Under the pieces are notes generated by a model. The model was not told where the DNA came from. It did no database searches and was given only the letters and a program-made list of their open reading frames with translations. The position numbers and the translations under genes were made by a program. A DNA stretch of 64,000 nt from Acidimicrobiaceae bacterium. Lineage in GTDB: Bacteria > Actinomycetota > Acidimicrobiia > Acidimicrobiales > RAAP-2. Location: positions 117,423 through 181,422 of the forward strand of contig PMTF01000004.1 in the NCBI GenBank assembly GCA_003167415.1, in the 5' to 3' direction. Shown here one piece after another: positions 48,341 to 59,905 of the stretch; position 1 is the first letter of the stretch, and each line of letters opens with the position of its first letter.

Positions 48341-48346
48341 TTGAAA

Positions 48347-48910
48347 ATGTTACAAGCGCGCGCTCGATGGAAACGCGTCCCGGCGTATTCGCAGGGCGTG
48401 GTGTGGATGAGCGTCCTGGCGCTCATCGTTTCACTGAGTGCCTGGTCGACGCCCTCTCCGGCCGCGACCACAAGCTCGCGGCCGATTCGTGGCGTCTTCG
48501 CCGTGACCATCAAATCGCCACCGGTTCTTCACGCGGCTGCGCGCGTTCGGCCCCGTCCGGTCGTGGTGGAGTTGGCGGACTTCACGAGTGACCCGACTCC
48601 GAGCGACGGATACGTGGTCACGCTCATTCACCAGGACTTTCCGGCCCGGGCCTGGCACGCAGCCGAGGCCGTGGCGTGGTGCGAGTCCAAGTTCCGAACG
48701 ACCGACATCGGCTTTGACAGCAACGGCACGCACGACCGCGGCCTGTTCCAGTTGAACGACGGGGGCACCGAGCAGTACCTGATGTCGATGATCGGCCAAA
48801 ACCCGAAGAATCTGAACCTGGCCTTCAATCCCGTGCTGAACGTTCGCGCGGCGGCCCTGTTGTACGCGCGCGACGGCTGGAGTCAGTGGTCCTGCGCTTC
48901 GGCGATCTGA
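48347..48910 (+). CDS. secreted lysozyme-like/transglycosylase protein
   Basis: signal-like N-terminus; EAVAWCESKFRTTDIGFDSNGTHDRGLFQLNDGGTEQYL...AALLYARDGWSQWSCA. Confidence 0.82.
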   Translation: MLQARARWKRVPAYSQGVVWMSVLALIVSLSAWSTPSPAATTSSRPIRGVFAVTIKSPPVLHAAARVRPRPVVVELADFTSDPTPSDGYVVTLIHQDFPARAWHAAEAVAWCESKFRTTDIGFDSNGTHDRGLFQLNDGGTEQYLMSMIGQNPKNLNLAFNPVLNVRAAALLYARDGWSQWSCASAI

Positions 48911-48943
48911 TCTCGTAATTGTCGCGTCGAACGTGAGACGCGA

Positions 48944-49594
48944 CTACGGACGAAGTTTGGTCCGACGAGCCGCCATCGAGAGTGGCGCCGCGAGGTCGCG
49001 TAGATGGATGTAGCCGGTCGGTTCCGCGAGGGATTCCCAGGCACTGGACGTGTAGCCGGCGCTGCCGCCGGCGTAATTGTCCGACACCAGGAAAACGGTG
49101 CGATTTGACCAGTTGACGCGCGCGACGTAGGCGACGTGGCCCATCCCCGGCCCGTCGTACCACGCGATGGCCCCCACGGCCGGGGTCTGGTTCGTATCGG
49201 CCGCCAACGTGAATCCCCACTGATCGGCGTAGCCCCACGAGCGACCGGGGTCGGCAAGTCCGTTGTGCGCGAGGATCCACGCGGCGAACAGCGTGCAGTT
49301 GTGTGGGGGACTGCCGATACCGCCTTTGGTGTCGCTCCCGTAGTAACGGGCGGCCCAGCTGTTGTTCACCGTCGTGGCGTTGTAGCCGTCGATCGTGCAG
49401 GCGTAGCCGCTGCTCTTGCAGCCCGAGGACGCAACCGCACTGCTGGCTGGAGTGATGACCAGCAGAAGTAGGAACGTCGTGGCGAGTCCGAGTCGAAGCG
49501 TCCAATGAGACGTGACGCGAGGCGCCCGGATACGCAATTGTTCGGTGATTGCCAAGAGCCCCCTCGCCTCGGTACCCCGGTGACCGTAGCACGG
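48944..49594 (-). CDS. secreted CHAP-domain amidase-like protein (start uncertain)
   Basis: signal peptide-like segment; NCTLFAAWILAHNG...PAVGAIAWYDGPGMGHVAYVARVN. Confidence 0.78.
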   Translation of the reverse strand, partial: PCYGHRGTEARGLLAITEQLRIRAPRVTSHWTLRLGLATTFLLLLVITPASSAVASSGCKSSGYACTIDGYNATTVNNSWAARYYGSDTKGGIGSPPHNCTLFAAWILAHNGLADPGRSWGYADQWGFTLAADTNQTPAVGAIAWYDGPGMGHVAYVARVNWSNRTVFLVSDNYAGGSAGYTSSAWESLAEPTGYIHLRDLAAPLSMAARRTKLRP

Positions 49595-49896
49595 CCCATT
49601 TTTTTGCTTCAAATGACCTGTAATCGCCATGGAATCATGGGGAATGCCTCATAAATCGAGCGCGACCCGTGGGCGATCGTGACTTTTTGGTCGCGCTGAG
49701 CGGCAACGGCTCAAGAAGGCCGCGAGGAACATCGGATTGACTGGTCGTCTCTCTGGATAACAAATGTCTGCCTACGCGTCGTGCGTGCCTCACAACACTG
49801 CAAAGACGAAGTTGCGCCCCGCCGGCGACGAAGTGTTGAAGCGAAAACGAGCTCGACACTGTGTTGTCGGAGCATCGAATGAACTCGTTACGCTGA

Positions 49897-52125
<2,229 letters not shown>

Positions 52126-52197
52126 GCCGCCGTCCGCCAGGTCACTACGTCGTCCGCGCGAGAACAAATGGTTGTCGAGAATCGAAGCCTCACTGAA

Positions 52198-52593
52198 TCA
52201 CTGTTCGTCCACTGTGTCTTCACTTCGCAAAGACTCGTGCACAACAATCTGATCGCGCTTTCGATCGACGAGTTCTTTCTCCTCGGCTCGCTCAATCTGA
52301 ACCAAATGATCGTCCGCTGCCGGGGACGAACTGATAAGTTCGTCAAGTTTCAGTTGCAGGGCGGTTTGCTGGCGATCCTGCGTGTGTTTCAGCGCAAAGA
52401 GCAACATGATCACGATGGCATCCGACACCGTGGAAAATCCCATTTGCCACTTTGAAGGAAAGCCGTTGAAGGCTAGCGAGACGATGAAAACAATCAAGAC
52501 GACGGAGACTGCCGCCGCAGTTGCGACGTGCGACATGACCTCATCGAGTCGCTGGAAGAATCGACTCATCCGCTGGCGAAGAGCTGAGTGCAT
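52198..52593 (-). CDS. low-affinity iron permease-like membrane protein
   Basis: two TM segments; SDAIVIMLLFALKHTQDRQQTALQLKLDELI. Confidence 0.72.
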   Translation of the reverse strand: MHSALRQRMSRFFQRLDEVMSHVATAAAVSVVLIVFIVSLAFNGFPSKWQMGFSTVSDAIVIMLLFALKHTQDRQQTALQLKLDELISSSPAADDHLVQIERAEEKELVDRKRDQIVVHESLRSEDTVDEQ

Positions 52594-52726
52594 TTTCTTG
52601 GTCTCCCGGTGACGTTGTCGAGCGGACAACTTGATACGTCACCTTATTCGTCGTTCGCGAATGAATGACGGCCGACGAACCTCCGCATGAACCCACAACC
52701 TTTTAAAGAGTGGCGTTCCTCATGAT

Positions 52727-53968
52727 GTGACTTTCGTCCTTCGATCCGTGGTTCGAACGTTCGTAAAATTGATGCGCGGTGGCCAAGATGCTCTCGGCGG
52801 ACGCAGCGAAGGACTTTTCGTGATCAATGTGATGGTTCATGGGTCACCCAGAGGAATGTTCGATCGACGGCCGCTACTCGTTTTTTGGGAGATGACCAAA
52901 GCCTGTCAACTGGCGTGCTTCCACTGTCGAGCCAACGCGCAACTGGTGGGCGCTCCCGGTGAACTGAGCACGAACGAGGGCCGTGAGCTCATCGACTCAC
53001 TCGCCTCGATTGGCGCACCGCGCCCGATTCTTATTCTCACTGGCGGCGACTGTCTAATGCGCGAGGACATCGTTGAGCTCGCTTCGTATGCGCAATCGGT
53101 GAACGTGCCCGTGGCAATCGCTCCGTCGGTCACCCCTCGCCTCGCCGATTCGACGCTCCAATCGCTGCGCGACGTGGGGGTCAAGAGTGCGTCACTCAGT
53201 CTGGATGGAGCGTCGCCGTTGACCCACGACGCGGTTCGGGGAATCGACGGGCACTTCGATTCCACGATCAAGGCCATCACTCGTCTTCGTGAACTTGGAT
53301 TCACGATGCAGATCAATACCACGGTCATGCCCTCAAACATTCGCGAGTTGGCCGACGTCGCCAAACTTCTGCACGATCTCAAGGTCAACGTGTGGGAGGT
53401 GTTTTTTCTTATCACGACCGGCCGGGGCTCTGAAGTCACGGCGACGTCGGCCACGGAGAACGAGGACGTGTGCCACTTCCTCGTGGACGCCTCTCGATAT
53501 GGGTTCACCGTTCGCACGGTCGAGGCCCCGTTCTTTCGGCGAGTCGCGCGTGAGCGCGCTGAGCGCGCGGACACATTTTCGGTGGACGCTACGGACTCCA
53601 CCTACGCGTTCCTCCGAAGCCGATTGCTCGATTTGTTGGGACCGAGTTCGGCGCCGGTGCGCGCGCCCAGTGCCGCGACACGTGACGGCAAGGGGATCAT
53701 TTTCGTCGGGGCGAACGGCGACATCTTTCCCTCGGGATTCCTTCCCATCACCCTGGGCAACGTTCGAGAGCATTCGTTGATCGACGTCTATCGGAATCAT
53801 GGCCTGCTGCGTTCAATTCGCGCGGCTCAATTCGAAGGTGCCTGTGGCTGTTGCGAGCACTCGGATCTATGCGGGGGATCGCGATCGCGAGCTTTTGCGA
53901 CCTACGGGAATCCACTCGCGTCTGATCCCGGCTGCGTTCGAGTCAGTGATTCACAGTTGGTTCGGTAG
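52727..53968 (+). CDS. radical SAM/SPASM protein (TIGR04053-like); start may be internal
   Basis: FDRRPLLVFWEMTKACQLACFHCRANAQ (CxxxCxxC); C-terminal CGCCEHSDLCGGSRSRAFATYGNPLASDPGC. Confidence 0.87.
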   Translation: MTFVLRSVVRTFVKLMRGGQDALGGRSEGLFVINVMVHGSPRGMFDRRPLLVFWEMTKACQLACFHCRANAQLVGAPGELSTNEGRELIDSLASIGAPRPILILTGGDCLMREDIVELASYAQSVNVPVAIAPSVTPRLADSTLQSLRDVGVKSASLSLDGASPLTHDAVRGIDGHFDSTIKAITRLRELGFTMQINTTVMPSNIRELADVAKLLHDLKVNVWEVFFLITTGRGSEVTATSATENEDVCHFLVDASRYGFTVRTVEAPFFRRVARERAERADTFSVDATDSTYAFLRSRLLDLLGPSSAPVRAPSAATRDGKGIIFVGANGDIFPSGFLPITLGNVREHSLIDVYRNHGLLRSIRAAQFEGACGCCEHSDLCGGSRSRAFATYGNPLASDPGCVRVSDSQLVR

Positions 53969-53985
53969 GCGTCGCTCTGGGCGGC

Positions 53986-54411
53986 TTACGGCGCGATCTC
54001 AACCTTTCGCCCGCTCACTTCGGTCGTGCGAATTCGAAAGGCGACCGGTACCCGCCCCTCACCTCGTTCGCGCGAGCTCCCGGCGTCCCGGTTGGAGGTG
54101 ACGCGCTCGCTGATGATCCGAAGGGCGTGGGCCACGTCGTCATCCCGCAGTTCCTCGAATACTCCCTGAGCGATGACGCTTCGCCATCCGCCGTCCGATC
54201 GGTATTCGTCGATCTCAAAACAAACGCGGGGATTCTCACGCATCATGTCGATCTTCTTGCCTTCGGTCGTGTAGACGTAAATGCACTCTGCGTCCCACCC
54301 GTAGATGACGGGCACGACGTAGGTCTCACCACCGAGGTGACAGCCGACGCGACCGACTTTTTTCGAGTGCACGAACTCGTCAATTTCACTCGTTGACATC
54401 TCGAGAATCAT
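53986..54411 (-). CDS. pyridoxamine 5'-phosphate oxidase/FMN-binding split-barrel protein
   Basis: VGRVGCHLGGETYVVPVIYGWDAECIYVYTTEGKKIDMMRENPRVCFEID. Confidence 0.9.
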   Translation of the reverse strand: MILEMSTSEIDEFVHSKKVGRVGCHLGGETYVVPVIYGWDAECIYVYTTEGKKIDMMRENPRVCFEIDEYRSDGGWRSVIAQGVFEELRDDDVAHALRIISERVTSNRDAGSSRERGEGRVPVAFRIRTTEVSGRKVEIAP

Positions 54412-54420
54412 GGCGCGCGA

Positions 54421-55893
54421 TTAACTCGTGAAAGAAGCGTCACCGTTGAGCGCCGCGTCGACGCCAGCGCTCAGATGAGCGACGACGTCACTGGCGTTGT
54501 AGCTGTCTCGCCCGACGAGCAGTTGACGAAGGTCATTGATGTAGTCACCGCTCGTCACGATTGGTGGTTCGCGACGTCCGTCGGCGCGGAACTGACCGAG
54601 CCCGCATGTTGACATCAGCCCGTTGCACAGACAGGTGGACCCGTCGGTTGCATCGAGCGAGCCCCCTTTGCGCACGTACGCCCCGACCGGCTCCGCGGCG
54701 CAGCGATAGCCCGTCGAACCGTCGGGCTGAAGGTACGCCTCGCGCAGGTAGCCCAGGTCACACTTTCGTGCACGTTCGGCGTAGACGCTCGGTTCCGATA
54801 TCGTCTCGCTCACTGAGGCGACTTTGAAGGGATACCCCGTCGACGATGCGCGCAGCGACGTCTTCACCTCCACCGTTCCCGTCTTCAACTCGTGGAGTAC
54901 CCGGCGACGTAGTTCGGGGTCCATTCCCGATTCGTTGCAGTAAGCGAAGAGTGTGCCCACTTGAACACCGCTCGCGCCGAGGGAGAACGCGGCGCGTACT
55001 TGCTCCGCCGAGGTGATACCTCCACCGATCCAAAACGGCTTCCCGAGGCCGGCGAGCGCGTCGAAGTCGACCACGTCGCGATCTCCATACTGCGGGTTGC
55101 CGGCGTCGTCAACACCGAAGGAGCCTCGAGGCGGAGCGTTGTGTCCTCCCGCGGTTGGTCGCTCAACGACGAATCCGTCCACCGGACCGTTGCTGCGCTT
55201 GGCGAGCGCGGCCGCGAGTACGTGCGACGAGACAATGCCCACGAAGCGTGGGCGAGTGAGCACATCGGACCCCAGGTACGGAGTCGGATCAAAGTGGAGT
55301 GAGGTGGCCGGATGATCACTCGACGCCCCGGTCACGCTGAGCGGTAGGTCGACCGGTTCGCCGCGCGTGAGTTGCTCGAGGACACCGGGAATATGGGTGG
55401 GGACGCCGGCTCCCATCAAGACGTAATCGACCCCGGCGAGAATCGCGCCGCAGAGGGTCGCGGCGGTCGGGAGCTGGACCTTGGTGAGAAGATTGATGCC
55501 GACCTGGCCGCGATGACCCATCTTGGCGAGCTTCACTTCGATGAATGACGCCAGCACGATCGCGTCGATGGAGCGGCCCGTACTGGCGTGGGTCAGCGCG
55601 GGGAGGCTGCGGTACGGCGTCGAACCGGTTCGTCGAACGGAGCCGTACTTACCCACGATGTCGACCACGACACGTTGCGCCGGGAAACTGTCGAGGGCCC
55701 TTTGCAGCTCGTCGTCAATCCCGCGGTCTTGAAGTCGGCGCACGAAGACGTTGTCAATGGCCGTTCCGGAGACGACGCCCAACTGTCCCAGGCTCGAGAC
55801 CGCCCTCGCGAGTGGCCAACCGGATATGGCAATGCCCATGCCCCCCTGTATGAGCCAGGGGATCGTGTCATTGGGAGAAAGGGCCTCAGTCAT
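54421..55893 (-). CDS. nitronate monooxygenase / PfaD-like flavoprotein
   Basis: IQGGMGIAISGWPLARAVSSLGQLGVVSGTA; KPFWIGGGITSAEQVRAAFSLGASGVQVGTLFAY. Confidence 0.88.
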   Translation of the reverse strand: MTEALSPNDTIPWLIQGGMGIAISGWPLARAVSSLGQLGVVSGTAIDNVFVRRLQDRGIDDELQRALDSFPAQRVVVDIVGKYGSVRRTGSTPYRSLPALTHASTGRSIDAIVLASFIEVKLAKMGHRGQVGINLLTKVQLPTAATLCGAILAGVDYVLMGAGVPTHIPGVLEQLTRGEPVDLPLSVTGASSDHPATSLHFDPTPYLGSDVLTRPRFVGIVSSHVLAAALAKRSNGPVDGFVVERPTAGGHNAPPRGSFGVDDAGNPQYGDRDVVDFDALAGLGKPFWIGGGITSAEQVRAAFSLGASGVQVGTLFAYCNESGMDPELRRRVLHELKTGTVEVKTSLRASSTGYPFKVASVSETISEPSVYAERARKCDLGYLREAYLQPDGSTGYRCAAEPVGAYVRKGGSLDATDGSTCLCNGLMSTCGLGQFRADGRREPPIVTSGDYINDLRQLLVGRDSYNASDVVAHLSAGVDAALNGDASFTS

Positions 55894-56114
55894 GTGCCAC
55901 CTCCGTGGGCGGTCGGACGAAAGTCACGACTGGTACGACACCAGCCTAGGTCCGGACGCGAAGTGCCAATCCCAATGGATTCACCATGGGAATCAATGTT
56001 GGAGTCGATGCTCGCGAGGTCGGAGATCCGCCCGCTACTCGCCGCGCTGCACCGGAGCGGTCGACGTGTGGGGCGCTGAGCGCCGCGGGTGATCGCCCGA
56101 GTACCGTGTCCGCT

Positions 56115-59100
56115 ATGCCACGCGAGCAACTCAGACGCGAAGGGAGTAAACCTTTTGCTCAAAGGACTCTTTTAATCCGCACCAGGTTCATGGTTAGTGC
56201 GCTCGTCGCCGCGAGTGCCATGGCGGTACCAATAACGTCGGTTCTCACGACGGCGAGCGCCCGGGCCGACACTTTGCAGGAGTCATCGGACAGTTCGTCG
56301 ACCGGTTGGTATCCGAACGAGCCGCTTCTTTCTCCCGCGAATGTGACCGGCGGCGATTTCGGCGAACTCTTTGACACCCAGTTGAACGGACAGGTCTACG
56401 CGCAGCCGCTCGTCAGCCAACCCACGGTATTGGCCGTGACCGAGAACGATTGGGCCTACGGGCTCAACTCAACGACAGGAGCGATCGAGTGGCAGCACAA
56501 CTATGGTCCTGAAGCCAACCCTCTCAATAACATCGGCTGTGGGGATGTGGGATCCTCCTTGGGTATCACGGGCACACCGGTCATCGATCCGTCTACTGGA
56601 ATCGCCTATTTCGTTGCCGCGAAGGAGGAAGCGGGAAACACCACTCAGTGGTTCATGGAGGCCGTCAACGTACAGACCGGGGTACCGGCGCCGAACTGGC
56701 CAACGAACGGGGTCCCCATTCAAGGATCGGCCGACAACAACTCTGGCACCGTCTTCAATGGGAAATACCAAACTCAGCGTCCCGGCCTAGTCCTCATCAA
56801 CGGCGTCGTCTACGCGGCCTTCGGCGCACAGTGTGATTACGGCAACTGGGAGGGTTGGCTCGTGGGGGTGAGTGAAGCGAGCGCGAGCATCACCACCATG
56901 TGGTCGACCGAGGAATGCGGAGCCACTGTCTGTACGGGTGAACCGGGCGCGGGTATCTGGCAGTCCGGTGCGCCCCCGATCGTGACTAGCCAGGGCGACA
57001 TCATCGTCGCGACCGGCAACGGTGACATACCAAGCGTCCCAGAACCGGGTAGCGACGCCACGGCGGAGACCTACGGTGAAGCGGTCGTCGAACTGAGCAC
57101 CTCCAGCCCCATCGTCCCCCCAGACGATGGCCCCATCCTCCAACCAATCGATTTCTTCATTCCGGCCGACGCGCAGTTCCTCAATAATCAAGACGGCGAC
57201 CTCGGGTCCGGTGGTCCTGTAGCGCTGCCCGCCAGCATGGGGACAGTCACCGAACCCCACGTGATCCTCGAAGTCGGCAAGCAGGGCACCCTGTACGTCC
57301 TGAATCAGGACAATCTCGGCGGCTACGAGCAGGGCCCGAACCAGACGGACGATTCGCTCGCGCAGGTAAGTGCCACGGGGGGAGTGTGGTCAAAGCCCGC
57401 GGTGTGGCCCGGGGACCCCGCCTGCAACTGCGGCTACGTCTACGTGCCGACGGCGGGATCAGGGGGATTCGCGAACAACGGCGGATCGCTCGACGTATTT
57501 CAGCGTACGGCTACCAACGACGACGTGTCGTTCCAGCTCGTGGGAGCGACGGCGAACACGGGAAACACGTTCGGGTACGGCTCCGGCACGCCCATCGTCA
57601 CGTCGAATGGAACCACGTCGGGTTCGGCGCTCGTGTGGATCATTCACGCCACCGGTCCGAATGGACTGAACTCTCAGTTAGAGGCTTTCAATCCGATCCC
57701 CGTCAACAACTCGTTGGAGGAAGTCTGGAGTTCACTACCCTTTACATCCACAGTGTTCTCCCAGCCGAGCGCGGACAACGGCATTGTCTACGTCGGCACG
57801 AAGGATGACACGCTGTTGGGATTCGGCGCACTGGGGTCGTCGACCCCCGCGCTGAGCGGCGCAAACGTGAATTTCTCGCCAACTATCGTCTCGCAGTCCG
57901 TGACTCAGAGCGCCACCTACACTGCCTCTTCGCCCACGACGGTGACCTCATTCACTGAGTCCGGCTCGGCGTACACGATGGGAACACCGAGTATGACGCT
58001 CCCGGCCTCGCTCTCGACTGGCCAATCCATTACCGTGCCCGTCACGTTTAAGCCCACGGCCCTGGGCGCGAATCCCGGAACGCTCACGGCGAACGTCACG
58101 GGTGCGACGTCTGAGATCACGTTGAGCGGACAAGGTGAAACGCCGACAGTGTCTTTCACCATCTCGCCAACCGCCGCAGACTTCTCTCCCGTCCCGATCG
58201 GCGGCACCGCCGTCACAATACCCATCACCTTCACGAACGTTTCTTCGAGTGCCATCGAATTGACTGGGTTCGCTTGGCCCACGTTGCCATTCACCGTCCT
58301 GAATTCACCGGCCTTTCAAACGATTCAGCCGAATGGAACGGTCACATTTAGCGTTCAATTCGCGCCACCGGGCTCATCGGGCGATTTCGAACACCTCTTC
58401 GACAGTGTGGTGACTTTCCAAACCTCCGTGGGTAATTTCGGGGTGGCAATCTCGGCGTCGGCCGATCCACCCAAACAGCTCAGCACCGCGCCGGACCTGC
58501 TCAACTTCGGCGACGTTGCCGTGGGCTCGAGCGCGACACTCAATTTCGATCTTGGTGATCATGGCGGATTTCCCCTGTTGATCACGGAGTCGACGCCACC
58601 GTTAACGAATGGATTCAGCGCGCTGACAGTTCCATTCAACCAGTTAGCAAACACGAACCCAGCGGACACCTTGGCTCCAAATACCTCGATTCAAGAGACG
58701 GTGCAGTTCTCACCCATGAGTGATGGATCGGTCTCGGCGACGTGGCTGCTCGAAGGCAATGACGGCAACGGAGTTCAAACGGTCACACTCACGGGAACTG
58801 GGTACACCCCCGCACCACCACCACCACAACCACCACCGCCGAGCCTCACTGCCACGACGACGTCTACGACTACGACCACGACCACTACGACGACCACGGT
58901 CCCGCCGCCAGTGCTGTCGGTCGCTTCACTGACGGGCCATGTCGGGTTGTCTCTCACACTTTCAGCGAAAGGTGATCCAGGCGGGGGTGCACTGAGCTTT
59001 CGCGTGAGCAACGGCACGGCGAACGGTTGCACGATTAAAGGAGATTCAATAACCGCCAAGAGTGCGGGAACGTGCATCGTCATTGCGACACGACAAGCCA

Positions 59101-59423
59101 GGGGTTCGACGCCAGAAGTTTCTTCGAAGCCAGCAATCATTCGATTCGATAAAAGTGCACCCCGTACCAACGCACTCACCATTACCTTTGGCGCTCGCGT
59201 CAGTGCGCTCAGCAGCGTGTCGATGGTGAGAATCGCGACATTCGCGAAGTCGTTGAAGAACGGTGACTGGCTTATCTGTACTGGGTACGCGAAGGGCGAT
59301 CCCGCCTTGGCAACGCGCCGCGCCGCGTCGGTGGCTCGGTACCTGATAAGTCTCGTCAAGGTGTACGTGACGTTACGGTCGGTCACGATCGGCGCGGATG
59401 ATAAGGCGATCCTCACGAAGTAA
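56115..59423 (+). CDS. giant secreted protein: PQQ-like propeller region, choice-of-anchor-D/ASH-like repeats, poly-Pro/poly-Thr linker, OmpA-like C-terminus (start uncertain, ORF from 55986)
   Basis: VLAVTENDWAYGLNSTTGAIEWQHNYG; TLTGTGYTPAPPPPQPPPP; TTTTTTTTTTT; WLICTGYAKGDPALATRRAASVARYLISL. Confidence 0.72.
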   Translation: MPREQLRREGSKPFAQRTLLIRTRFMVSALVAASAMAVPITSVLTTASARADTLQESSDSSSTGWYPNEPLLSPANVTGGDFGELFDTQLNGQVYAQPLVSQPTVLAVTENDWAYGLNSTTGAIEWQHNYGPEANPLNNIGCGDVGSSLGITGTPVIDPSTGIAYFVAAKEEAGNTTQWFMEAVNVQTGVPAPNWPTNGVPIQGSADNNSGTVFNGKYQTQRPGLVLINGVVYAAFGAQCDYGNWEGWLVGVSEASASITTMWSTEECGATVCTGEPGAGIWQSGAPPIVTSQGDIIVATGNGDIPSVPEPGSDATAETYGEAVVELSTSSPIVPPDDGPILQPIDFFIPADAQFLNNQDGDLGSGGPVALPASMGTVTEPHVILEVGKQGTLYVLNQDNLGGYEQGPNQTDDSLAQVSATGGVWSKPAVWPGDPACNCGYVYVPTAGSGGFANNGGSLDVFQRTATNDDVSFQLVGATANTGNTFGYGSGTPIVTSNGTTSGSALVWIIHATGPNGLNSQLEAFNPIPVNNSLEEVWSSLPFTSTVFSQPSADNGIVYVGTKDDTLLGFGALGSSTPALSGANVNFSPTIVSQSVTQSATYTASSPTTVTSFTESGSAYTMGTPSMTLPASLSTGQSITVPVTFKPTALGANPGTLTANVTGATSEITLSGQGETPTVSFTISPTAADFSPVPIGGTAVTIPITFTNVSSSAIELTGFAWPTLPFTVLNSPAFQTIQPNGTVTFSVQFAPPGSSGDFEHLFDSVVTFQTSVGNFGVAISASADPPKQLSTAPDLLNFGDVAVGSSATLNFDLGDHGGFPLLITESTPPLTNGFSALTVPFNQLANTNPADTLAPNTSIQETVQFSPMSDGSVSATWLLEGNDGNGVQTVTLTGTGYTPAPPPPQPPPPSLTATTTSTTTTTTTTTTTVPPPVLSVASLTGHVGLSLTLSAKGDPGGGALSFRVSNGTANGCTIKGDSITAKSAGTCIVIATRQARGSTPEVSSKPAIIRFDKSAPRTNALTITFGARVSALSSVSMVRIATFAKSLKNGDWLICTGYAKGDPALATRRAASVARYLISLVKVYVTLRSVTIGADDKAILTK
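58854..58898 (+). repeat. imperfect ACN trinucleotide repeat encoding poly-Thr linker
   Basis: acgacgacgtctacgactacgaccacgacc... Confidence 0.85.
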
Positions 59424-59905
59424 ACATCAGGCGTAGCCGGGATCTCGATGGTGGGCGAGGGGGGACTGGCCCACCCTCAGGCGCCCCTATGGACGCCTCA
59501 CGACTTTCCGACGACTGCCGCACCCTGTTGGGGTGTGGTGTAGTCATTGCGTCAAAACTCCGGCGCGAACGCGGCGCCAGTTTGAAATTTCGAACCTTGG
59601 CGAACCCCGAGGCTAAGACTTCGTTGCTCTTTCAGTTTGCGAAGACCGTGGCGTAAATCTAAGACGCGTTCGTGAACTAACGGCATGTGGAAGTTGGCTA
59701 CGTAACCTCCAATCGGACGCCGAGCGTGTGCTTCATTTCGAGGTCGACATCCTCAACCCATGATCACCACAAGGCCGAATGGCTCGCCAAACAGAGGGCC
59801 CCAGCACCACCGGGGCAAGGGTCGCAACTTCTTCGAGCAGGCCCTGGAGAGCTGTTCCGTCGATTCGGAGTAGCGGTGCTGCGTCTGCTCCTCTACCGTT
59901 TGACT

